Assembly (NCBI RefSeq): GCF_002836515.1 | Contig: NZ_PJBC01000004.1 | Coordinates: 124,001 to 188,000 of the forward strand | Length of the DNA stretch: 64,000 bases | Direction of reading: 5' to 3' | From: Pseudomonas sp. Choline-02u-1 | Lineage (GTDB): Bacteria; Pseudomonadota; Gammaproteobacteria; Pseudomonadales; Pseudomonadaceae | In this document: positions 29,929 through 38,597 of the stretch, piece after piece | Position numbering within the stretch: position 1 is the stretch's first letter | Layout of the letters: each line of letters starts with the position of its first letter | Position numbers and translations under genes: made by a program | The notes under the pieces: generated by a model | The model's database searches: none | Told to the model about the DNA's origin: nothing | The model's input: only the letters and a program-made list of their open reading frames with translations

Positions 29929-29945
29929 TGTATATGTATATACAA
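29929..29945. promoter_or_regulatory. probable HutC operator between hutC and hutF
   Basis: TGTATATGTATATACAA contains the perfect palindrome TGTATATACA (29935-29944) with the same TGTA-N2-TACA core as the hutU operator, and an overlapping second TGTATAT half. It sits in the 107-base divergent spacer of hutC and hutF, so one site could control both directions. Confidence 0.75.
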
Positions 29946-29970
29946 ATTACACACGATGGGGTGCCGAACG

Positions 29971-31335
29971 ATGTCCGCCTTCTTTGCCGAACGCGCGCTG
30001 CTGCCTGATGGATGGGCCAACAATGTACGTCTCGACGTCAGTGCCGACGGCCTGTTGACTCGAATCCAGGCCGATTCCACTGCAGACGGCGCCGAACGGC
30101 TCTGCGGGCCGTTGCTGCCTGGGATGCCGAATCTGCACTCCCACGCCTTCCAACGCGCCATGGCTGGATTGGCCGAGGTGGCCGGCAACCCCAACGACAG
30201 TTTCTGGACCTGGCGCGATCTGATGTATCGCCTCGTCGGAAAAATCAGCCCCGACCAGCTCGGCATCATTGCCCGTCAGCTGTACATCGAAATGCTCAAG
30301 GCCGGTTACACCTCGGTCGCCGAATTTCACTACGTGCACCACGACAGCAACGGCCAGCCTTACGCCGATCCGGCCGAGCTGGCGGTGCGCATCAGCCAGG
30401 CCGCCAGCGAAAGCGGCATTGGTCTGACCCTGCTGCCGGTGCTCTACAGCCATTCCGGTTTCGGTGGCCAGATGCCAAACGATGGCCAGCGTCGCTTTAT
30501 CAACAGCACTGAAAACTATCTGAATCTGCAAGCGCGTTTGCAGCCGTTACTGGCGCAGCAAAAAGCGCAGTCGCTGGGTCTGTGTTTCCATTCGCTTCGC
30601 GCAGTCACCCCGCAGCAGATCAGCGAGGTGTTGGCGGCCAGTGACAAACACTGCCCGGTGCATATCCACATCGCCGAACAGCAAAAGGAAGTCGACGACT
30701 GCCTGAGCTGGAGCGGTCGTCGTCCGTTGCAATGGCTGTACGAGAACATCGAAGTCGATCAGCGTTGGTGCCTGGTCCATGCGACGCACGCCAATTCCGA
30801 AGAGGTCACGCTGATGGCCGACAGTCGCGCAATCGCCGGGTTGTGTCTGACCACTGAGGCGAATCTTGGCGACGGGATTTTCCCGGCGGTGGATTTTCTC
30901 GCCCAGGGCGGGCGCATGGGTATTGGCTCCGACAGCCATGTCTCGCTGAGCGTGGTGGAAGAGTTGCGCTGGCTGGAATATGGCCAGCGCCTGCGCGATC
31001 AGCGGCGCAATCGCTTGTATGGCGCGCAGCAACCGATGGTCGGTCGCACCCTGTATGACGCGGCGCTGGACGGCGGCGCGCAGGCGCTGGGGCAGCCGAT
31101 TGGTGCGTTGGAAATCGGCAAGCGCGCGGACTGGATCGTGCTTGACGGCAACGATCCGTATCTGGCGACGGCTTCGGGGGACGGGATTCTGAATCGCTGG
31201 CTGTTCGCCGGTGGCGATCGGCAAGTGCGTGATGTGCTGGTCAATGGCCAGTGGGTGGTGCGCGATGGCCGGCATGCCGGCGAAGAGGATAGCGCCCGAG
31301 CCTTCACCCAGGTTTTGCGCGATCTTTTAGGCTGA
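29971..31335 (+). CDS. hutF: HutF, formimidoylglutamate deiminase
   Basis: A 454-residue amidohydrolase. The first metal ligands are in GMPNLHSHAFQRAMAGLAEV, then VHIHIAEQQKEVDDCL, LVHATHANSEEVTLMADSRA and GIGSDSHVSLSVVEELRWLE. It deaminates formimidoyl-glutamate to formyl-glutamate and ammonia, the branch that gives the Pseudomonas five-step pathway with HutG. The ATG at 29971 gives the usual MSAFFAERALLPDGW N-terminus. It is divergent from hutC. Confidence 0.96.
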   Translation: MSAFFAERALLPDGWANNVRLDVSADGLLTRIQADSTADGAERLCGPLLPGMPNLHSHAFQRAMAGLAEVAGNPNDSFWTWRDLMYRLVGKISPDQLGIIARQLYIEMLKAGYTSVAEFHYVHHDSNGQPYADPAELAVRISQAASESGIGLTLLPVLYSHSGFGGQMPNDGQRRFINSTENYLNLQARLQPLLAQQKAQSLGLCFHSLRAVTPQQISEVLAASDKHCPVHIHIAEQQKEVDDCLSWSGRRPLQWLYENIEVDQRWCLVHATHANSEEVTLMADSRAIAGLCLTTEANLGDGIFPAVDFLAQGGRMGIGSDSHVSLSVVEELRWLEYGQRLRDQRRNRLYGAQQPMVGRTLYDAALDGGAQALGQPIGALEIGKRADWIVLDGNDPYLATASGDGILNRWLFAGGDRQVRDVLVNGQWVVRDGRHAGEEDSARAFTQVLRDLLG

Positions 31336-31346
31336 CCCAAAACGAC

Positions 31347-31436
31347 TGTGGGAGCGGGCTTGCTCGCGAAAGCGGTGCATCAGTCAATATTCATCTCGAC
31401 TGATACACCCTCTTCGCGAGCAAGCCCGCTCCCACA
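31347..31436. repeat. REP doublet, family A (head-to-head)
   Basis: TGTGGGAGCGGGCTTGCTCG and its reverse complement bound 90 bases in the convergent gap between hutF and the lipocalin gene. Confidence 0.9.
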
Positions 31437-31454
31437 TTTGATGTGTATCGAAGC

Positions 31455-32024
31455 TTAATTCGAAGTCTTGGCCATCTGCCGATCCGACGCGCGCCAAATC
31501 AGGCGTGTGGTGTCGTATCCCTGCTGCCGCGCCTTGCTCAGCAGCTCTTCGCGCACTACGCCGTTGACGGTCGGCGTGCGTGACAGCAGCCACAGGTACT
31601 TGCGACTCGGATCGCCGACGATGGCGGTCTTGTAATCGTCGCTGACGTACAACACCCAGTACTCGCCCTTCGCCACGCCCGGCACCAGGCGCGAGAACCA
31701 GTTATCGAATTCGACCCAGAGTTTGTCGGTCTTGCCCGGCACCTGTGGATAAGCCGTGCCTTTGGCTTCTTCCCACTGCCACTGCGGGGTCAGGCAACGG
31801 TTGAGCACACCGATGTTGCCGTCAGGCTTGAGGCTGTAGTGGGCTTCGGATTGCGCGCAGTGGCGCTGGAAGTACATCGGCAAGCGTGCCAGTTCATACC
31901 AGGTGCCTTGATAACGCTTGAGATTGACGCTGTCGACGGTCTTCGGCGCCAACGGGTCGACGCCGGAAGTGGCGCAGCCAGCCAGTACCAGGCCAGCAAA
32001 AAGGATCAGCAATAACCGCTTCAT
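31455..32024 (-). CDS. blc: Blc-type outer-membrane lipocalin
   Basis: A 189-residue lipoprotein with signal peptide and lipobox LAGC (Cys17). The lipocalin motif 1 is KRYQGTWYELARLPMYFQR (GxW) at about residue 35, and later TAIVGDPSRKYLWLLSRTP carries the third structurally conserved region. The bacterial lipocalin Blc binds lysophospholipids at the outer membrane. The length fits the family. It is followed in the same direction by nothing and preceded by a second small lipoprotein 29 bases upstream. Confidence 0.93.
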   Translation of the reverse strand: MKRLLLILFAGLVLAGCATSGVDPLAPKTVDSVNLKRYQGTWYELARLPMYFQRHCAQSEAHYSLKPDGNIGVLNRCLTPQWQWEEAKGTAYPQVPGKTDKLWVEFDNWFSRLVPGVAKGEYWVLYVSDDYKTAIVGDPSRKYLWLLSRTPTVNGVVREELLSKARQQGYDTTRLIWRASDRQMAKTSN

Positions 32025-32053
32025 TTTTTTCTCCGTGGGCGCGAAGCCCCGGT

Positions 32054-32308
32054 TTACTTCAGGCCTTGGCCGGAAAACATCAGCACTTTGTCACCGGCGT
32101 ACTGCACGCTGATAAAGCTGTTCTTGTCGCCCCAGGTGCAGCTGGACATACCGAGCGCGCCCGAGCAATCGGTGGGCTTGCCGAGAAGGGTTTCCACTTC
32201 GGACTTGGCCATGCCGGCCGAGAGCTTCGAGTAGTTTTCCTGATTGACCTTGCTGCATGCGGCCAACAGCACGCAAAACGACAGCAGGGCGATAGATCGC
32301 AGCGACAT
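32054..32308 (-). CDS. small BamE/SmpA-like lipoprotein
   Basis: An 84-residue lipoprotein with lipobox LAAC (Cys18). The mature part NYSKLSAGMAKSEVETLLGK followed by PTDCSGALGMSSCTWGD and a beta strand pair resembles the compact fold of BamE (SmpA/OmlA) proteins. Two cysteines (in PTDC and SSC) could form a disulphide. The function is unknown. It lies 29 bases upstream of blc and is probably co-transcribed with it. Confidence 0.8.
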   Translation of the reverse strand: MSLRSIALLSFCVLLAACSKVNQENYSKLSAGMAKSEVETLLGKPTDCSGALGMSSCTWGDKNSFISVQYAGDKVLMFSGQGLK

Positions 32309-32589
32309 GGTGAAACTCCTGAAACGAGGGGGGATGGCATGGTGCCAACCAGAAGCTTAGAAGAGCAAAGTGTCATCTGGTTCCGTGAGCGAACGCCTAT
32401 TTATCAGCCCGCCCGTCTGGCTTTTGCCGATAAATCAAAAACTTTGTGAAGCCGTCGAGCATTTCGTCGACTTTGCGCACACGCGCCTAATCTTTGGCGC
32501 GGCGCGGTCGAAATAAGAGCAGCGCAACGCTGCCGAATATGGCAAATTGCCGCCCTTTCCTGACCAGCCCATTCGCGGTAGTTCACTCG

Positions 32590-34482
32590 ATGACCAGAAA
32601 CATGAAATTCAGCCACAAAATCCTGTTGGCTGCCGCCCTTGTGGTGGCCGTTGCGTTCGCCTGTTTCATCTTTTTCAACGACTATCGCCAGCGTCAGGCC
32701 TTGAGCAGCAGCACCGAAGCGACCATGCAGGAGCTGGGCAGCCTGACCACCAGCAACATCCAGACCTGGCTGGAAAGCCGTATCCAACTGCTGCAATCGC
32801 TGTCGCAGCAGGTCGCCGTCGACGGCAATGCGCCCGCCAGCCTCAAGCGCATCATTGACCTGCCTGCGTACACCGGCAATTTCCAGCTCAGCTACTTCGG
32901 TGGCGCTGACGGCGTGATGTTCTCGGTGCCAGCGGGCAACCGCGCGCCGGACTACGACCCACGCGCGCGTGGCTGGTACAAAGCGGCCAACAGCGCACAA
33001 CAGACCATCGTCACCGAACCGTACATCGCCGCTTCGTCAGGCAAACTGGTGATCACCGTCGCCACCCCGGTACAGCGTCAGGGCCAGATGCTCGGCGTGG
33101 CCGGGGCCGACATTGATTTGAGCAGCGTCAGCGCGATCATCAACTCGCTGAACTTCGGCGGCCACGGGCACGCATTCATCGTCAGCGCCGAAGGCAAGAT
33201 CCTCATCCACCCGGACAGCAAACTGGTGCTCAAGACCCTCGCCGAGGCTTATCCAAACGGCGCCCCACACGTCAGCCCGGGCCTGAAAGAAGTCGAGTTT
33301 GACGGCAATACCCAGTTGATTTCCTTCACCCACGTCAACGGCGTGCCGTCGGCTGACTGGTACGTGGCGCTGGTGCTCGACAAAGACACCGCGTTCTCGA
33401 TGCTCAGCGAATTCCGCACCTCGGCACTGATCGCCATGGTCATCGCCGTGCTGATCATCATCGGCCTGCTCGGCATGCTCATTCGTGTGTTGATGCAGCC
33501 GCTGCTGACCATGGGCCGTGCAATGCATGACATCGCTGAAGGCGAAGGCGACCTGACCAAGCGTCTGGTGATTCATGGCAACGATGAATTCGGCGCACTG
33601 GGCACGTCGTTCAACCGCTTCGTCGAACGCATTCACACTTCGATCCGCGAAGTGTCGTCGGCCACCGGCCAGGTCAACGAGGTCGCCCTGCGTGTGGTCG
33701 CTGCCTCGAACTCGTCGATGTACAACTCCGACCAGCAGGCCAGCCGCACCAACAGCGTCGCCGCGGCGATCAATCAGCTCGGCGCCGCCGCCCAGGAAAT
33801 CGCCCAGAACGCTGCCCTCGCCTCGCAGCATTCCAGCGATGCGCGCAGCCTCGCGGTCGACGGCCAGCAAGTGGTGGATAAAACCATCCACGCCATGCAA
33901 CAGCTGTCGGCAAAGATCAGCGACTCTTGCGGCAACATCGAAACGCTGAACAGCAACACGGTGAACATCGGCCAGATTCTCGAGGTGATCACCAGCATTT
34001 CCCAACAGACCAACCTGCTCGCGCTCAACGCTGCCATCGAAGCCGCGCGCGCCGGTGAAGCCGGACGCGGTTTCGCCGTGGTCGCTGACGAGGTGCGCAA
34101 CCTCGCGCACCGCACCCAGGATTCGGCGCAGCAAGTGCAAAAGATGATCGAAGAGTTGCAGGTCGGTGCCCGCCAGGCGGTGACCATCATGACCGAGAGC
34201 CAGCGCGAGAGCGAAAGCAGCGTCGGCATCGCCAATCAGGCCGGCGAGCGCCTGGACAGCGTGACCCAGCGCATCGGCGAGATCGACGGCATGAACCAGT
34301 CGGTGGCCACTGCCACCGAGGAACAAACGGCCGTGGTCGAGTCGATCAACGTTGATATAAACGAGATCAACACGCTGAATCAGGAAGGCGTGGAGAACTT
34401 GCAGGCGACGTTGCGCGCGTGTTCGGATCTTGAGCAGCAAGCCGCGCGGTTGAAGCATCTGGTCGGCAGCTTCAGGATCTAA
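32590..34482 (+). CDS. methyl-accepting chemotaxis protein with dCache amino-acid sensor
   Basis: A 630-residue chemoreceptor: helix 1 at about residues 11-29, a dCache_1 sensor at about 45-265, helix 2 at 279-301, HAMP, and a signalling tip [20 protein letters not shown]. In the sensor the residues Y122, R127, W129, Y130 and D174 have the spacing of the universal amino-acid-binding motif known from PctA (Y121, R126, W128, Y129, D173). An L-amino-acid ligand is therefore likely. The start at 32590 ([10 protein letters not shown]) is uncertain: MKFSHK at 32602 is the alternative and neither has a strong Shine-Dalgarno. Confidence 0.93.
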   Translation: MTRNMKFSHKILLAAALVVAVAFACFIFFNDYRQRQALSSSTEATMQELGSLTTSNIQTWLESRIQLLQSLSQQVAVDGNAPASLKRIIDLPAYTGNFQLSYFGGADGVMFSVPAGNRAPDYDPRARGWYKAANSAQQTIVTEPYIAASSGKLVITVATPVQRQGQMLGVAGADIDLSSVSAIINSLNFGGHGHAFIVSAEGKILIHPDSKLVLKTLAEAYPNGAPHVSPGLKEVEFDGNTQLISFTHVNGVPSADWYVALVLDKDTAFSMLSEFRTSALIAMVIAVLIIIGLLGMLIRVLMQPLLTMGRAMHDIAEGEGDLTKRLVIHGNDEFGALGTSFNRFVERIHTSIREVSSATGQVNEVALRVVAASNSSMYNSDQQASRTNSVAAAINQLGAAAQEIAQNAALASQHSSDARSLAVDGQQVVDKTIHAMQQLSAKISDSCGNIETLNSNTVNIGQILEVITSISQQTNLLALNAAIEAARAGEAGRGFAVVADEVRNLAHRTQDSAQQVQKMIEELQVGARQAVTIMTESQRESESSVGIANQAGERLDSVTQRIGEIDGMNQSVATATEEQTAVVESINVDINEINTLNQEGVENLQATLRACSDLEQQAARLKHLVGSFRI

Positions 34483-34500
34483 GCCGCGGCCTCAGGCTTC

Positions 34501-34590
34501 CTCGCGAGCAGGCTCGCTCCCACAGGGATCTCCGGTGGTTACACAATTTGAGTGCACCACCAAATCCTGTGGGAGCGAGCCTGCTCGCGA
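34501..34590. repeat. REP doublet, family A variant (tail-to-tail)
   Basis: CTCGCGAGCAGGCTCGCTCC and GGAGCGAGCCTGCTCGCGA bound 90 bases after the chemoreceptor. It shares the GAGCGAGCCTGCTC variant and the orientation of the copy at 9969. Confidence 0.88.
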
Positions 34591-34656
34591 AGGCGGCAGC
34601 AGCGACGAAAACGTTTCGAACTGAAATACGCTTGGTCAGCCCGTACAGACTATGGA

Positions 34657-34692
34657 CCAAATTAAGACTAAACTCAGCCCTGTTCAATTTGG
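34657..34692. promoter_or_regulatory. inverted repeat ahead of the antitoxin gene, possible autoregulatory operator
   Basis: CCAAATT (34657-34663) and AATTTGG (34686-34692) are perfect 7-base inverted repeats 22 bases apart, ending 11 bases before the antitoxin ATG. Antitoxins of this kind usually repress their own promoter from such sites, but no binding has been shown. Confidence 0.5.
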
Positions 34693-34703
34693 CAGGGTTC
34701 ATC

Positions 34704-34976
34704 ATGAAGCTTTCTTCGCAAATCAAACCGATCAGTTACCTGAAAAGCCATACGGCCGAGATCGTCAAATCAATCACTGAGAGCCGCGAGCCGCTGGTAA
34801 TTACCCAAAACGGTGAAGCCAAGTTAGTCGTTATGGATGTGAAGAGTTTTGAAGAGCAAGAAGGCACGATGGCCTTGCTCAAATTGTTGGCGATGGGTAA
34901 TCGGGAGATTGAGGAAGGCAAGTTCAATGACGCTCAAGATGTCTTTGCCGAACTGGATAAGGCCGATCATCAATGA
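34704..34976 (+). CDS. Phd/YefM-family antitoxin
   Basis: A 90-residue protein starting MKLSSQIKPISYLKSHTAEI, with EPLVITQNGEAKLVVMDVKS (about residues 29-48), the hallmark of the Phd/YefM fold that binds DNA. The C-terminal part (LKLLAMGNREIEEGKFNDAQ and DVFAELDK) should wrap the toxin. GGCAGGG lies about 10 bases upstream of the ATG. The stop overlaps the toxin start by 4 bases, the normal order of type II toxin-antitoxin operons. The pair is strikingly AT-rich for this chromosome (23 of 60 bases G/C in one sampled line of the toxin), which suggests acquisition by transfer. Confidence 0.92.
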   Translation: MKLSSQIKPISYLKSHTAEIVKSITESREPLVITQNGEAKLVVMDVKSFEEQEGTMALLKLLAMGNREIEEGKFNDAQDVFAELDKADHQ

Positions 34977-35305
34977 GTTTAAAGGTGGTTATCCTTCAGT
35001 CCGCTCAAACAGATCTCAAAGAAATTCGCACGTACCTCGTCAAAGAATTCTCCAGCCAGATTTGGCAAAAAACCTATGCCGATCTCAAAATTTCGATTCT
35101 TGGTCTTGCAGATCTGCCTTATTCAGGATCGATTCCCGAAGAGATCGAAAAGCTCAATCTCGGCCAGTATCGGCAAATCATTTCAGGTATGAATCGGATT
35201 ATTTATGAGGTGCGAGAAAAAACGGTTTTCGTCCATATCATTGTCGATACGCGAAAAAGCCTACCGGCACTGTTGATGAAACGGCTTCTACGAGGCAATC
35301 CTTGA
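34973..35305 (+). CDS. ParE/RelE-superfamily toxin
   Basis: A 110-residue protein of the ParE/RelE fold: MSLKVVILQSAQTDLKEIRT with a helix-turn-helix hairpin, GLADLPYSGSIPEEIEKLNL, then strands GQYRQIISGMNRIIYEVREK and TVFVHIIVDTRKSLPALLMK. The arrangement 'leader - Y-R-I-I-Y - F-V-H-I-I - R-K-S' is that of ParE-like toxins, which target gyrase, while RelE members cut mRNA; the target here cannot be settled by sight. It overlaps its antitoxin by 4 bases. Confidence 0.9.
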   Translation: MSLKVVILQSAQTDLKEIRTYLVKEFSSQIWQKTYADLKISILGLADLPYSGSIPEEIEKLNLGQYRQIISGMNRIIYEVREKTVFVHIIVDTRKSLPALLMKRLLRGNP

Positions 35306-35306
35306 T

Positions 35307-35909
35307 TTAGAACCAGGATCCGGGTTGACCAAGAAACTCCAACTCCTCCACCGTAGACTCCCGCCCCAACACCGCATTGCGGTGCGGAAACCTGCCAAAC
35401 CGGGCAATCACCTTCTGATGCCGCTCGGCATAATCCAGATTGTCGGCGAACACCGCCCGCTCCGTTTCCGGCTGTTCAGCCACCAGGGCCATGAATCGCG
35501 AGACGGTTTCGTTCTGCACCGCGAGGTTTTCACAGTGTTCGAACACCAGGTAAATGAACACGCGCTGAATCGGCTTCAACTGCCGATCAAAATCCGCCGC
35601 AACGCCCTGCGCGACAAGCTTCTGCGCACGTAAATCGCCGGAAAATGCTTTGGGAGTGTCGCGATAGATCATGCGCGGCAGCTGATCGAGCAGCAGCACC
35701 AGCGCCAGCCAACCGTCGGGACGTTGCGTCCACTCGGTCAATTCGCCAGCCAGGGCCTGATCGACAAAGACCCCGAAACGCGTCTGCGCTTCGAGGTCTT
35801 GGCTGTTTCGCTTGCCGAACCACAACTTGCCCTTTTCGGCCGCTACTTCGTTGGCTGATTCGGCATGTCCGAACCACCAGTCGAGCAACGGCTGCCAGGG
35901 CGCGTGCAT
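35307..35909 (-). CDS. DUF924 family protein
   Basis: A 200-residue helical protein with the family blocks LLDWWFGHAESANEVAAEK, LALVLLLDQLPRMIYRDTPK, FIYLVFEHCENLAVQNETVS and VIARFGRFPHRNAVLGREST. No catalytic role is established for this family, which has a tetratricopeptide-like helical look. It is convergent with the toxin gene, one base apart, and is followed upstream by fbp in the same direction (3 bases between its start and the fbp stop). Confidence 0.9.
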   Translation of the reverse strand: MHAPWQPLLDWWFGHAESANEVAAEKGKLWFGKRNSQDLEAQTRFGVFVDQALAGELTEWTQRPDGWLALVLLLDQLPRMIYRDTPKAFSGDLRAQKLVAQGVAADFDRQLKPIQRVFIYLVFEHCENLAVQNETVSRFMALVAEQPETERAVFADNLDYAERHQKVIARFGRFPHRNAVLGRESTVEELEFLGQPGSWF

Positions 35910-35912
35910 GGT

Positions 35913-36923
35913 TTATTCCTTGTGGTAGGCCGTGGCGCGGGCAACTTCTTCTTTCGAGCCGAGGAACACTGCAACGCGCTGGTGCAGGCCTTCCGGCTGG
36001 ATGTCGAGAATGCGCTGGTGACCGTCGGTGGACGCGCCGCCGGCTTGTTCGACGAGGAACGACATCGGGTTGGCTTCATACATCAGGCGCAGCTTGCCGG
36101 GTTTCGACGGCTCGCGGCTGTCGCGCGGGTACATGAACAGACCACCACGGGTCAGGATGCGGTGCACGTCGGCAACCATCGCCGCGACCCAACGCATGTT
36201 GTAGTTCTTCTTCAACGGGCCTTCTTCACCGGCCAGCAGTTCGCCAACATAGCGCTGCACCGGGGCTTCCCAGTGACGCTGGTTGGACATGTTGATGGCG
36301 AATTCCTGGGTGCTTTCCGGGATGGTGATGTCTTCGTGAGTCAGGACGAAGCTGCCCATTTCGCGGTCCAGCGTAAAGCCTTTGACGCCGTCGCCCAAGG
36401 TCAGCACCAGCATGGTCTGCGGGCCGTAGATGGCGTAACCGGCGGCCACTTGCTGGGTGCCTGGCTGCAGGAAGGCTTTTTCGTTCAGCGGCTCGTTCTG
36501 GCTCAGGTATTCGTTCGGGCAACGCAATACCGAGAAAATAGTGCCGACCGGGGCGTTGATGTCGATGTTCGACGAGCCGTCCAGTGGGTCGAACACCAGC
36601 AGGTACGCGCCTTTCGGGTATTTGCCCGGGATCTGGTAGGCATTGTCCATTTCTTCGGACGCCATACCGGCCAGGTGACCGCCCCATTCGTTGGCTTCGA
36701 GCAGGATCTCGTTAGAGATCACGTCGAGCTTCTTCTGCACTTCGCCTTGCACGTTCTCGGTGCCCATGCTGCCCAGAACACCACCCAGGGCGCCTTTGGA
36801 TACGGCGTGGCTGATCTCCTTGCAGGCACGCGCCACCACTTCGATCAAAAAGCGCAGATCGGCAGGAGTGTTGTTGCTGCGGGTCTGCTCAATCAAATAG
36901 CGACTCAAGGTAACGCGGGACAT
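35913..36923 (-). CDS. fbp: fructose-1,6-bisphosphatase, class 1
   Basis: A 336-residue class I FBPase starting [20 protein letters not shown]. The metal-site signature is [20 protein letters not shown] (about residues 105-125), with [20 protein letters not shown] and the C-terminal active-site block [20 protein letters not shown] then [20 protein letters not shown]. It makes fructose-6-phosphate in gluconeogenesis, needed because pseudomonads grow largely on acids and amino acids. It stands just upstream of the DUF924 gene, and the two could be co-transcribed. Confidence 0.97.
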   Translation of the reverse strand: MSRVTLSRYLIEQTRSNNTPADLRFLIEVVARACKEISHAVSKGALGGVLGSMGTENVQGEVQKKLDVISNEILLEANEWGGHLAGMASEEMDNAYQIPGKYPKGAYLLVFDPLDGSSNIDINAPVGTIFSVLRCPNEYLSQNEPLNEKAFLQPGTQQVAAGYAIYGPQTMLVLTLGDGVKGFTLDREMGSFVLTHEDITIPESTQEFAINMSNQRHWEAPVQRYVGELLAGEEGPLKKNYNMRWVAAMVADVHRILTRGGLFMYPRDSREPSKPGKLRLMYEANPMSFLVEQAGGASTDGHQRILDIQPEGLHQRVAVFLGSKEEVARATAYHKE

Positions 36924-37226
36924 GGACGGCTCCGGTGGAATGGGGGGCTGAAAACCCGCGCAGTTTACAGGGAGTCTGAAAACCTAGCGAGCGAAGACGC
37001 CGGCTAACGTGCGCCTGGGTGTATTTGCCTGTATGAGACGTGATTGTCGGTGGAGAGTTCAGGTGTCGGATTGAGCGTAGTTCGAAATCGGACGAAGGTG
37101 ATTGGCTTGGCAAATGTATTGATTGAGGAGCCGCCTTCGCGAGCAAGCCCCGCTCCCACATTCGATCTGCATAGTGCACAGATCCATTGTGGGAGGCGGA
37201 CTTGCTCGCGAATGGCGCGCAGCCGC
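36924..37226. other. 303-base fbp-DUF3999 intergenic region
   Basis: It contains the upstream region of fbp and a family A REP pair (37136-37212). I see no further gene or strong promoter motif. Confidence 0.55.
37136..37212. repeat. REP doublet, family A (tail-to-tail)
   Basis: TTCGCGAGCAAGCCCCGCTC at the left and GGGAGGCGGACTTGCTCGCG at the right are diverged arms of a family A pair, each with an extra or changed base in the C/G run. Confidence 0.82.
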
Positions 37227-38597
37227 TCATGCTCCGGTATTGGCGGGCGGCTTGCGCAACAGGCTGAACGCCATCGCCCCCAGAAACACCACGCTCAACA
37301 GCAATACCGCCCACAGCCCGATTTTCTTCCAGTTGGTCCCGGCCACCGCGGCTGCGGTCGTCGTCGAAGTCTGCGTCACCACGGCTTCGCTTTGCACCGA
37401 GGCCTTGCCCAGCGTCGCCAGCATCTGCGGTTTGAAATCCGGAATCAGCGTGGTCAACGGCAGGTTCGCCGTTTTCACCGTGGCATTGCCCAAGGCCAGA
37501 CTGTACGGCCCATCGCCTCGGGCGAGGAAAATCACCTGGGTGGCGCGCAATGCGTATTTCAGATCCGGCGCCTGCTCACCCAGCCCGCCGCCGCGCTCAT
37601 CCACGGTCAGCTTGAGTTGCTGCACGGTCTGCCCGGACAGCGGGATTTCGTTCTGCACCACGTCCTGATTGTTCTGGCTCAGGCGATACAGCAGGCCACT
37701 GCTCAATGTCTGCCAAGGCAAGTGGCTCTCGCGCCGGCCGGCCAACGTAACCGGGGCCAGACTGTTTGGCTGTTTCAGCTCAACCTGCACCCGCTCGACA
37801 TTCAGCCCCATCGGCAGCTGCCAGATGTATTCCCCGGCCTTGGTGCTGCTGCCGGCCACGCTCGACGACCAGACCAGTGGCAGCGGCAGATTGCGCGGGT
37901 CGCTGCTCTTCAGTTGTGCCGAAGTCAGGATCGGCGCCGAACCCGGCGACTCCCACAGCAGGCGCACGTAGCGCGCGGTCTGCCCCGGCAAAGTCACTTC
38001 GTGCTGTTCGATGCGCTCATCGGAAAAGGTCAGCCGCGCCACCTGGCCCTCGCCCCAGGATTGCCAGTGCTGCAGATCGTCGCTGGCCTCGATGCTGAAA
38101 CGCTGGAAACCGTCGCGCTCGCTGGTCCAGTCGAGGATCAACTGCTGCAACGGTGCCTTGATCGCACTGGCATCCAGCAGCCAACCGCGCAACACTTCTT
38201 CGCCCGCCTCCAGTTGCGAGGACGGCTGCACTTCAACCAGCGTGCCGTTGGTGGTCGACTGCACGCGCACATTGGGCGCGCGCTCGCTGGCGTCGGCGGC
38301 GTTGTACAGCGGGAACCATTTGACCTCGTGCAGCTTGCCGTCGTCGCGGGTCTGCGCCGATTCGCGAGCCAAGGCATAGGCCTGCGCTTCGCCGGCGGCG
38401 TTGAACACACGCAAGTCGCTGAGATCGGTCTGGCGCGCCTGCAATTGCACGCTCAGCGGCAATTCGAGGCGATACCACGGGCCATTGCCACTCACCGACA
38501 ACGGCACCTGCGTGGCGAAGTCCGCCGGTTTTTCCTGAGCGCCGGCCACCATTACCACGCCCAGCACCAACCATCCCAGATTCAGCATGCGACTCAC
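37227..38597 (-). CDS. DUF3999 family membrane-anchored protein
   Basis: A 456-residue protein with an N-terminal signal peptide (MLNLGWLVLGVVMVAGA), a large predicted beta-rich periplasmic part (blocks SGNGPWYRLELPLSVQLQAR, LPGQTARYVRLLWESPGSAP) and a single C-terminal membrane helix (KIGLWAVLLLSVVFLGAMAF). The family has no known function. Its start overlaps the stop of the DUF2339 gene by 4 bases, so the two are translated together and probably act together at the inner membrane. The exact start (38597 or the ATG three codons in) is uncertain. Confidence 0.88.
   Translation of the reverse strand: MSRMLNLGWLVLGVVMVAGAQEKPADFATQVPLSVSGNGPWYRLELPLSVQLQARQTDLSDLRVFNAAGEAQAYALARESAQTRDDGKLHEVKWFPLYNAADASERAPNVRVQSTTNGTLVEVQPSSQLEAGEEVLRGWLLDASAIKAPLQQLILDWTSERDGFQRFSIEASDDLQHWQSWGEGQVARLTFSDERIEQHEVTLPGQTARYVRLLWESPGSAPILTSAQLKSSDPRNLPLPLVWSSSVAGSSTKAGEYIWQLPMGLNVERVQVELKQPNSLAPVTLAGRRESHLPWQTLSSGLLYRLSQNNQDVVQNEIPLSGQTVQQLKLTVDERGGGLGEQAPDLKYALRATQVIFLARGDGPYSLALGNATVKTANLPLTTLIPDFKPQMLATLGKASVQSEAVVTQTSTTTAAAVAGTNWKKIGLWAVLLLSVVFLGAMAFSLLRKPPANTGA

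Noticed and set aside
32494..32589. longer N-terminus for the dCache chemoreceptor (start near 32494)
   Set aside because: The extra 32 residues ([10 protein letters not shown]...) precede the membrane helix and are unlike chemoreceptor N-termini. ATG 32590 or 32602 is normal.
34490..35310. toxin-antitoxin region as part of a prophage or integrative element
   Set aside because: No integrase, att-like repeat, tRNA or phage gene is seen on either side. Only the two genes are AT-rich.
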